Positions 12,867 through 19,777 of a stretch of 64,000 nucleotides of DNA are shown here, piece after piece; position 1 is the first letter of the stretch; the number at the start of each line of letters is the position of its first letter. The translations under genes and the position numbers were made by a program. This DNA is from Woeseiaceae bacterium. GTDB lineage: Bacteria > Pseudomonadota > Gammaproteobacteria > Steroidobacterales > Woeseiaceae. The DNA lies in contig JANQPG010000095.1 in assembly GCA_028289545.1 (NCBI GenBank), positions 1 through 64,000 of the forward strand, in the 5' to 3' direction. The notes beneath the pieces are model-generated. The model ran no database searches. It was not told the origin of the DNA and saw only the letters and a program-made list of their open reading frames with translations.

Positions 12867-13513
12867 CGCGGGATTGGCACAACGACTGGTATCTCCATCT
12901 CCGGACAGCCGGGCCGCGCATGTCCGACAAGCAGCTGGAGGCCACCGCACGCCTCGCTACCGTGCTGTTGTGCGGGGAACAGTCGGCAGTGCGCATTTTC
13001 GCCGCGGAGGTCCGCCGCGGCCGGGCTCCGGCCAAAGCGCTCAACGCGCTGCATGCCATCGAACAGGACGAGCATTTGCATGAGTCTGCGCTGCTCGACT
13101 ACTGCGAGTATCTGCCGAAGCTTGAAGACCTGCATGCTTTGAAACGGCACGCTCAACGCTTTTTTGCCAAACTCGGCCGCATCGAAGACATGGCGCGGCA
13201 CTTCGGTCAGATCTCGCACCTCGACAGCGTCGTGTGCAGGATCATGTGGCACATAGAGCGGAGCGCGATCGATAAGGCAAGCCCGCTGCGTTTGATCGCG
13301 ACGCAAATCAAGAAGGACGAGGCTCGACATGTAGCGGTGAGCCGCCGCTACGCGGCATCGCTCGGCCTGACATCGGGCAGGCGCGGCGAAGACGGTATCC
13401 AGGTTGCCGAACGTATGGTCGAGATGCTCGGCCCGCTCGCCGATTCCTTCGAGGCCGTCGGCGTGGACAGCGACCGGCTGTTCGCCAACATCCAGAAAAG
13501 CAAACTGCCATGA
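12863..13513 (+). CDS. Ferritin-like diiron protein
   Basis: This 216-residue, mostly helical protein has the carboxylate/histidine pattern of a four-helix diiron fold: a Glu in CGEQSAV, EQDEHLHE, then a Glu in HIERS and KKDEARH. Such proteins include diiron oxygenases, desaturases and manganese/iron carriers; the reaction here is unknown. The GTG start at 12863 follows GGGAGG and overlaps the exporter stop, and the stop overlaps the ATG of the KAS III-like gene. Being locked between an exporter and a condensing enzyme suggests oxidative tailoring of a lipid or polyketide-like product. No signal peptide is seen. Confidence 0.7.
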   Translation: MTRDWHNDWYLHLRTAGPRMSDKQLEATARLATVLLCGEQSAVRIFAAEVRRGRAPAKALNALHAIEQDEHLHESALLDYCEYLPKLEDLHALKRHAQRFFAKLGRIEDMARHFGQISHLDSVVCRIMWHIERSAIDKASPLRLIATQIKKDEARHVAVSRRYAASLGLTSGRRGEDGIQVAERMVEMLGPLADSFEAVGVDSDRLFANIQKSKLP

Positions 13514-14562
13514 CAGCCCGCTTCTCGAAGATACGGCTCAAGTTGCTGGGTTCCGGACAGGCATTGCCGGGCGAGCCGGTCGGCAACAACGAACTGCTGG
13601 CTGCACTGGAAGCACACTGCGGCGCGGGTAAAGCCAAGCTGGCCCGGAAGTACGCGGACCGCCTCGGCATCCGGTCGCGGCACGTCAGCCGCGACCTCGG
13701 CAAGGCCAGGAGCGGCGCACGAAACGGCCTCGATGCGCCGACGCTGTGCAAGACCGCGATTACCAAAGCCGCGGGACACGGTGGAATGAGCTACCTGATT
13801 GGCCATACGTCGACGCCGCACACGCTGTTGCCGCCGAACATTGCGTGGGTGGCCGACGAACTGGCCTATACGGGCCCTTACATGGAGTTGCGCCAGGCCT
13901 GCACGGGCTTCGCCAACGCGCTTGTCGTCGCCGCCGCGATGATTGCAGAGGATAACGAAGCGGAAATCGGTATCGTCGGCAGCGAAAACGGCTCACCGTA
14001 CTTCGACATATCGGAAGACTTCGCGAACCGCGAGCAGCTGATCAATTTTGTGCAGATGGGCGACGGTGCAGGCGCCGTGTTGTTGGGTGCCGACGATGGT
14101 GGCGGGCAAGGCATCGTGTCCGACATCTTCGTCGGGCAGATCGGACTCGGTATGCAGCCCGGCATCAGCCTCAAAGGCGGCGGCTCGAGCGATCCGAACT
14201 GCGATCCCGGCTTGCCGTTCTTCAACCATCGCGCCAGAGACGTTCGTAAGAATGGCGAAAAACTGCTGGCCGCGGGTATTGCGGCTATCGAAGCACGAGG
14301 TTACTCACTCGGCGAGTTCGACTGGATCATTCCGCATCAGGCCAATGGCCACATTGCCGAGCTGTTCGGAGACCGTTTTCCGGAGACGAAAGGAAAAGTA
14401 TTCGCTACGGCCGACCGGCTCGGCAACCTCGGCTCAGCCGCAATCTGGGTGAGTTTCGACGAGCTACTGCGCTCGGGTGCGTTGAAGCGGGGACAGCGGG
14501 TGCTGATTCTTGGCGCCGAGGCCAGCAAGTACCTCTACGGGGGCTTCGTCTACAGACATTGA
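13510..14562 (+). CDS. KAS III-like (FabH family) condensing enzyme
   Basis: This 350-residue thiolase-fold enzyme has the FabH triad: Cys131 in RQACTGFANAL, His276 in IPHQANGH and Asn306 in GNLGSA. Family members join an acyl-CoA or acyl-ACP starter to malonyl-ACP, or form esters and pyrones in specialised pathways. The sequence differs from housekeeping FabH, which normally lies with other fab genes, and no ACP, ketoreductase or FabD is next to it. It overlaps the ferritin-like gene (ATGA), so the exporter, diiron protein and synthase are made together. A specialised lipid or small-molecule role is inferred. Confidence 0.85.
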   Translation: MTARFSKIRLKLLGSGQALPGEPVGNNELLAALEAHCGAGKAKLARKYADRLGIRSRHVSRDLGKARSGARNGLDAPTLCKTAITKAAGHGGMSYLIGHTSTPHTLLPPNIAWVADELAYTGPYMELRQACTGFANALVVAAAMIAEDNEAEIGIVGSENGSPYFDISEDFANREQLINFVQMGDGAGAVLLGADDGGGQGIVSDIFVGQIGLGMQPGISLKGGGSSDPNCDPGLPFFNHRARDVRKNGEKLLAAGIAAIEARGYSLGEFDWIIPHQANGHIAELFGDRFPETKGKVFATADRLGNLGSAAIWVSFDELLRSGALKRGQRVLILGAEASKYLYGGFVYRH

Positions 14563-14651
14563 TTCTTACGGGCGCCGGACGGCGGAATCCCTTGTCCTCG
14601 TGGCGGCGTTTGTGCGTACACTTTGGTTCAGACGGTGACGTACGAACATGG

Positions 14652-16001
14652 ATGGACCGCCCTCTCTTGAGCGAAGAAGAAAACACAGCCCCCAAACTCG
14701 ATTGCTCCGATCTGCGTGCCGCAGGTACAGGGCCATGCGGCCACGGTGGACACCTTGCCGATTTGCCTTGCGCCGATCGACGTTTGCCCGCCTGTCAGGC
14801 GCTGGCCCGTTCGCCGCTGTTCCTGCTGACGCTGGTGCTGGTGACGGCGCTCGGCCCCCTCGCAATGTCGTCGTTTGTCCCGGCTATTCCCGCCATTCAA
14901 CGCGATTTCGCCGTCAGCGGCGCCATTGCCCAGCTGACGCTGTCCGTCTCGATTCTGACGATGGCTGTGGCATCGCTCGGCTACGGCAGCCTTGCCGATC
15001 GCTTCGGGCGACGACCCGTGCTGCTTGGCGGTATTGCCCTCGGCGTGTTTGGCAGCTTGCTCTGCGCCGCCGGACCGACGATCGAGGCGGTCATTGCCGG
15101 TCGCGCGCTGCAGGCGGCGGGCGCCAGCGTCGGCTTTGTGCTTGCGCGCGTCATCGTCCGGGACGTTTACGGCGACGAACGGTCAGCGAGCGTGCTGGCC
15201 TACGTCACCGCCGCCATGACGCTGGCGCCCATGCTGGGCCCAATCCTGGGCGGCTATCTCATCGACAGTGTGGGCTGGCGTGCGGTGTTCGTGACGGTTG
15301 CCATAGTGGCCGCGTGTTTACTCGCCATTGTTGCCGTCCGGTTGCCCGAGACCCGACCTGCAGGCGGAAATGAAACGGCCGTGGCGATTGGCGGCGGCTA
15401 TGTGCGCGTGCTTCGCAACGCGACCTACGTCAAATTCCTTGCCTACGGCACGATGAGCCAGGCGGCGTTTTTCGGCTTCATTGCCGGTGCGCCGTACATC
15501 ATGTCTGAGATTCTCGGTTATCCGGCAACCGTTTACGGCCTCTATTTCTTCATGGTGCCTTTCGGATATCTTGTCGGCAGCCTGATTGCCGGCCGCTACG
15601 CGGAACGACTGAGCCACGAGAAACTCACTCTGGCGGGCGCCGTTGCCGGACTCGCGGCCTGTGTGCTCGGCTGGTTCTGGACAGCAGGCGCAGCCCTCGA
15701 ACCGCTCGCGCTGTTTGTCCCCGCCGCGCTGCTGGCGGTGGCCTCCGGGGTTGCGCTACCCGGCGCGCAGGCAGGCATGCTCGCCGCTGCCGGGCCCCAT
15801 TCGGGTGCGGGATCGGGCCTGTTCTCCTTTATACAGCTGATCACCAGCGCCATTGCGGCACAGCTGATCGGTGCGCTGCAGGCACTCGGATCGAGCGGTC
15901 TTTTCGTCGTAATGATCGCCACATCCGCGCTCGCGTTGCTCGGCTACGGCATCGCAGCCCGACGATCCCCACCGCCTCTCGAATCGGTGCAGAACGAGTG
16001 A
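14652..16001 (+). CDS. MFS drug-resistance transporter, Bcr/CflA type
   Basis: A 12-helix major facilitator with the Bcr/CflA features: SFVPAIPAIQRDF in helix 1, GYGSLADRFGRRPVLL (motif A) after helix 2 and the helix 5 motif APMLGPILGGYL of proton-drug antiporters. The reading frame is open from the end of the KAS III-like gene, but only a TTG exists there. The ATG at 14652 still leaves about 55 hydrophilic residues before helix 1, longer than usual, so the start is uncertain and a later non-ATG start is possible. It lies codirectional with the preceding operon and may export its product or be independent. Confidence 0.85.
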   Translation: MDRPLLSEEENTAPKLDCSDLRAAGTGPCGHGGHLADLPCADRRLPACQALARSPLFLLTLVLVTALGPLAMSSFVPAIPAIQRDFAVSGAIAQLTLSVSILTMAVASLGYGSLADRFGRRPVLLGGIALGVFGSLLCAAGPTIEAVIAGRALQAAGASVGFVLARVIVRDVYGDERSASVLAYVTAAMTLAPMLGPILGGYLIDSVGWRAVFVTVAIVAACLLAIVAVRLPETRPAGGNETAVAIGGGYVRVLRNATYVKFLAYGTMSQAAFFGFIAGAPYIMSEILGYPATVYGLYFFMVPFGYLVGSLIAGRYAERLSHEKLTLAGAVAGLAACVLGWFWTAGAALEPLALFVPAALLAVASGVALPGAQAGMLAAAGPHSGAGSGLFSFIQLITSAIAAQLIGALQALGSSGLFVVMIATSALALLGYGIAARRSPPPLESVQNE

Positions 16002-16201
16002 GCGCCGGTCGCCACCAGTAAGGCTCGCGTCTCAGCCGCAAACCGCTGACCCCCCCCTCGAGCAGCTGGCGCCGCCGGCACCCGCTTCCTCGCAAGCTCC
16101 TACAGCATTGTTTCGAAAAAATGAAGGTATCCATTCACCTTCGGCCGTAAGCTGTTAAGGATTCTTGCAAAATACTGATAAATAACGACTATTTTTTTCT
16201 T

Positions 16202-16222
16202 TGAAATGAAGGAAAAATTTCA
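16202..16222 (+). promoter_or_regulatory. Inverted repeat upstream of rpiR-type gene
   Basis: TGAAAT-N9-ATTTCA lies 14 bases before the start codon, in an AT-rich stretch. A second inverted repeat, GAAGGT-N8-ACCTTC, is at 16123-16142. Position and symmetry suggest an operator for autoregulation by the adjacent RpiR-family protein, but this is inference. Confidence 0.45.
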
Positions 16223-16236
16223 CTAGCATTCAGTTT

Positions 16237-17145
16237 ATGAAACAAAAGCACTCACAAGAAGAAAACGATCGACAGAGCGGGGAAGAAAGGACGCCGAGGG
16301 ATCGCATCCTGGAGGCCGCGGCATCACTCTCCCGCCGGCAGAAGGCCATTGCAGACTTTGTGCTCGAGAAGTATCACGAAGTGCCGTTTCTCTCCGTACT
16401 CGAGCTGGCCGAGCGCTCGGGCGCGTCGGAGGCCACCGTCGTCCGGTTTTGCCAGCGGATTGGCTACAGCGGCTACAGCGACATGAAAACGGCACTCGTG
16501 GATGCGCTCAGGAACGAGATGCAAACCGCCACCGAGCCCGCTGCCGAACCCGTCCAGACGGACATCGGTCGCGATTCGCTCGCCGCGGTCGCCCGGCTCG
16601 AACAACACAACATCAGCCGGCTGCTTTCGAGTATCGACAAGCGGGTCTTTCGAAACGTCGTCGCTGCGCTGTTCAAGGCCGATCACGTGTTCACGGTAGG
16701 CTTCGGCATATCCGCTTATCACGCCGACTTTGCTTCCTACCTGTTTACCCAGCATGGGCTGCGCTCGAACTGCCTGGCGACCCGCTTTTCCTCGCCGCGC
16801 GAGCAGTTGATCGGCTTGCGGCCCAGCGATCTCGTTCTTGCTTTCTCGTTCCATCCGTACTCCAAGCAAACGCTGGACGTACTGACGGAATCGCGGGAGC
16901 GTGGATCGCCCACCGTCGTGATCACCGACCGCGCGACTGCGCCCAGCGCAAGCATTGCGGATCATGCGCTAGTGGTATCCAGCCATCGCATGACGTTCAC
17001 GAACGCGTCCGCCGCAGTGCACGTACTGCTGAATGCGTTGGTCGTCGAGATTGCAGAGCGCCATCGCGGTGAAACCGTCGACGCGGTCTCGCGCATCAAC
17101 GACATCCTCCGGGACAAGCATTATCTCGTCGACGATGAGCATTGA
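16237..17145 (+). CDS. RpiR-family transcriptional regulator (HTH plus SIS)
   Basis: The 302-residue protein has an N-terminal RpiR HTH (about residues 20-95, with SVLELAERSGASEATVVRFC as the helix-turn-helix) and a C-terminal SIS domain (about 130-280, DHVFTVGFGISAYHADF) that in the family senses phosphosugars. Here it heads a run of transport, isoaspartyl-dipeptidase, TonB receptor and cyanophycinase genes, so it is the likely regulator of cyanophycin or dipeptide use. The next gene starts inside its last codons (17135), showing an operon. An inverted repeat lies just upstream. Confidence 0.88.
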   Translation: MKQKHSQEENDRQSGEERTPRDRILEAAASLSRRQKAIADFVLEKYHEVPFLSVLELAERSGASEATVVRFCQRIGYSGYSDMKTALVDALRNEMQTATEPAAEPVQTDIGRDSLAAVARLEQHNISRLLSSIDKRVFRNVVAALFKADHVFTVGFGISAYHADFASYLFTQHGLRSNCLATRFSSPREQLIGLRPSDLVLAFSFHPYSKQTLDVLTESRERGSPTVVITDRATAPSASIADHALVVSSHRMTFTNASAAVHVLLNALVVEIAERHRGETVDAVSRINDILRDKHYLVDDEH

Positions 17146-18589
17146 CACGAACAGCATTGGCGAGCGGCGGATGCCCGATACCTACCTCGTCATTGCCGGG
17201 GTAGCGCTGTTCGTCTTCCTCTTGAGCTACCTGTTGACGCCCGGCTCGTTCTCGATGACCGACAGCCTGCGCGATGGCAATCGAGTCGAAGTCATCGATC
17301 CCGATTCGTTTCGCTACGCGGAGGGCAGCAGCGGCGCCCCGCTGTTTTCGAGCAACGGGGAAGCGGCGTTGTTCAACGCCGTTTACGAAGGCCTGACGTC
17401 CGGCGATCGCATGGGCGGCGCCGTCGGCATCATGGCGTTCATTATGCTGGTGGGTGGCGCGTTTGGCGTTGTACTCAAAACTGGCGCAGTCAACCTTGCG
17501 CTCGAACGGCTGATCGTCGGCGGTGCGCGTCAGGGCCCGTTGTTGCTCGTGGGTCTTTTCACGGCGTTCTCGCTGGGCGGCGCGATCTTCGGGATGAGTG
17601 AGGAAACCATCCCCTTTGTATTGATGCTGCTGCCGGTTATGCATCGGCTCGGCTACGACGGCATATCCGCTGTGCTGGTCTGCTACGTCGCTACCCAGAT
17701 CGGCTTTGCCACATCATGGATGAACCCGTTCAGTGTGGCGATTGCGCAGGGTATTGCCGACGTGCCGCTCATGAGCGGCATGCCCCTGCGTTTGGGCCTG
17801 TGGACGACGTTTACGCTCGTTGGCATCGGCTTCACGTTGCGCTACGCCGCACGCATTCGGGATCCGGAGGCCGCCGTCGGAAATCACGATGTCCCTGCCG
17901 ACGCGCCGCGGCTTTCTGCCGGCGACTGGCTGGTGTTGTTCTCGATCGCGGCCACCGTTGCGTGGATAGTCTGGGGAGTGGTTGTACAGAGCTACTACCT
18001 GCCCGAGATCGCAACGCAGTTTGTCGTCCTCGGTATCGTCGCGGGCATCGTCGGGTGCCTGTTCCGCCTCAACGGCATGGATGCGAACAGCGCAATGGCG
18101 GCGTTTCGTTCCGGCGCGGCGGATCTGCTGCCTGCAGCCCTTGTGGTCGGCTTCGCGCGCGGCATCGTTTTCCTGATGGGCGGTGACGACCCCACGGCAC
18201 CGAGTCTGCTGAATACCTTGTTGCATCACGGCAGCGAAGCGCTGGGTGGACTGCCCGAATGGCTGGCCGCCTGGAGCATGTACCTCGGGCAAAGCGTCTT
18301 CAACTTCTTTGTCACATCGGGTTCCGGCCAGGCTGCGCTCACCATGCCGCTGATGGCGCCGCTCGCCGATCTCATTGGCGTGACCCGACAGGTCTCGGTA
18401 CTGGCGTTCCAGCTAGGCGACGGCCTTACGAATCTCCTCGTGCCGACGTCAGCCGCACTGATGGGATGCCTCGGCGCCGCGCGTATCGAGTGGCTGCACT
18501 GGGTGCGCGTGATGCTGCCGTTCTTCGGCGTTCTGGTTTTGCTCGCCAGCGGCTTCGTCATTGCGGCGTCGCTGTCGGGCTACAGCTAG
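17135..18589 (+). CDS. YfcC/DcuC-family permease
   Basis: About 484 residues with a dozen membrane helices. The segments FSLGGAIFGMSEETIPFVLM and IGFATSWMNPFSVAIAQGIA, and the late NFFVTSGSGQAALTMPLMAP, are typical of the YfcC branch of the DcuC/ArcD-like carriers, often listed as basic amino-acid or dipeptide transporters. The start is 17135 (11-base overlap with rpiR) or the ATG at 17171, which has GAGCGGCGG just before it. In this cluster the likely cargo is beta-Asp-Arg dipeptide, arginine or aspartate released from cyanophycin; this is inferred from neighbours. Confidence 0.8.
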   Translation: MSIDTNSIGERRMPDTYLVIAGVALFVFLLSYLLTPGSFSMTDSLRDGNRVEVIDPDSFRYAEGSSGAPLFSSNGEAALFNAVYEGLTSGDRMGGAVGIMAFIMLVGGAFGVVLKTGAVNLALERLIVGGARQGPLLLVGLFTAFSLGGAIFGMSEETIPFVLMLLPVMHRLGYDGISAVLVCYVATQIGFATSWMNPFSVAIAQGIADVPLMSGMPLRLGLWTTFTLVGIGFTLRYAARIRDPEAAVGNHDVPADAPRLSAGDWLVLFSIAATVAWIVWGVVVQSYYLPEIATQFVVLGIVAGIVGCLFRLNGMDANSAMAAFRSGAADLLPAALVVGFARGIVFLMGGDDPTAPSLLNTLLHHGSEALGGLPEWLAAWSMYLGQSVFNFFVTSGSGQAALTMPLMAPLADLIGVTRQVSVLAFQLGDGLTNLLVPTSAALMGCLGAARIEWLHWVRVMLPFFGVLVLLASGFVIAASLSGYS

Positions 18590-18610
18590 GGCAACGCGTA
18601 GGGGACGGCG

Positions 18611-19744
18611 ATGCTGACGATGATCAGAAATGCGACGGTCTTCGATCCCGAACCGCGCGGAGCGGTCGACGTACTCGTCGCCGGCGAACGTATTGCCGCC
18701 GTTGGCGAGGACCTCGACATCGGCGGCGGCCTCGTCGACGTCGTCGATGCCAGCGGCGGCATACTGCTGCCCGGTTTTGTCGACGCGCTGACGCATCCGA
18801 GCGGCGGCGGCGGCGAAGGCGGTTTCGGCAAGCGCACGGGTGCGGTGGGTTTCGAGTCTTTCCGCGACGCCGGCGTTACCTGTCCGATCGGCGCACTCGG
18901 CACGGATTGTATTGGGCGGAGCCTTGACGTGCTGTGCGCCGACGTCATGGGTCTGCGCGACAACGGTATCGACGCACACATGTTGACCGGCGCCTACCGC
19001 GTACCCGCACCCACGATAACGGGTGACGTAGCTCGCGACGTCGTAATGATTGCGCCGGTGATTGGCGTCGGCGAGGTGGCGATCTCCGATCATCGTTCGT
19101 CACAGCCGACGCCTGAAGAACTCCGCCGCCTTGCTGCGGATACACGCCTCGGCGGCACACTCAGCGGTAAGCGCGGCGTGGTGCTGGTGCACGTCGGCGA
19201 CGCTGAAGGTGGGCTTGAACCGCTGCGGGCGGCGCTCCGCGCCAGCGATCTGCCGACCTGCAGCTTCTATCCGACGCACGTAAACCGGCGCCGCGAGCTG
19301 CTCGACGAGGCCATCACCTTCGCCTGCAACGGCGGCTACGTAGACATTACCGTGTCGACCACGCCCGAGCTGCTCGAACTCGGTGAAGTGGCGGCGCGCG
19401 ACGCACTGAAAGACGCCATTGCGGGCGGCGCACCGGCGGAACGCATCTCGCTATCGTCGGACGCCGGCGGCTCGCTGCCGGTGTACCAACACGGCGAACT
19501 CATCAGTCATGCGGCAGCGACGCCCGATGTCCTGCTCGAACTCCTGCAGGACGTGCTCATCCGCGAGCCGGATTTTGCACCCACCGTTATCGCCGCGCTG
19601 ACGCGTAATCCGGCGGATGCCCTCGGCCTCGGGCACAAAGGCCGGATCGTGCCGGGCGCGGACGCGGACCTGCTGATACTCGATACAGACCAATACGCCC
19701 TGAAGCACGTCCTCTGCCGGGGACGCAGGCTTCTCGGCCACTGA
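18611..19744 (+). CDS. Isoaspartyl dipeptidase (IadA) homologue with altered metal site
   Basis: This 377-residue amidohydrolase matches beta-aspartyl dipeptidase along its length: GGGGE, LTGAY(R)VP, ISDHRS, PTHVNR and the late LSSD. Compared with E. coli IadA as I recall it, His194, His223 and Asp284 keep the metal and catalytic residues. The HxH of strand 1 is reduced to Leu60-Thr-His62, and the carbamylated lysine position appears as Glu155. IadA cleaves isoaspartyl dipeptides, the product of cyanophycinase, so the context is right. The changed ligands suggest a different metal arrangement or specificity. The ribosome site AGGGG lies just upstream and it is codirectional with the permease 21 bases before it. 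Confidence 0.85.
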   Translation: MLTMIRNATVFDPEPRGAVDVLVAGERIAAVGEDLDIGGGLVDVVDASGGILLPGFVDALTHPSGGGGEGGFGKRTGAVGFESFRDAGVTCPIGALGTDCIGRSLDVLCADVMGLRDNGIDAHMLTGAYRVPAPTITGDVARDVVMIAPVIGVGEVAISDHRSSQPTPEELRRLAADTRLGGTLSGKRGVVLVHVGDAEGGLEPLRAALRASDLPTCSFYPTHVNRRRELLDEAITFACNGGYVDITVSTTPELLELGEVAARDALKDAIAGGAPAERISLSSDAGGSLPVYQHGELISHAAATPDVLLELLQDVLIREPDFAPTVIAALTRNPADALGLGHKGRIVPGADADLLILDTDQYALKHVLCRGRRLLGH

Positions 19745-19777
19745 CTACTAAACAAGAAACGACATGGGGAAGTAACC

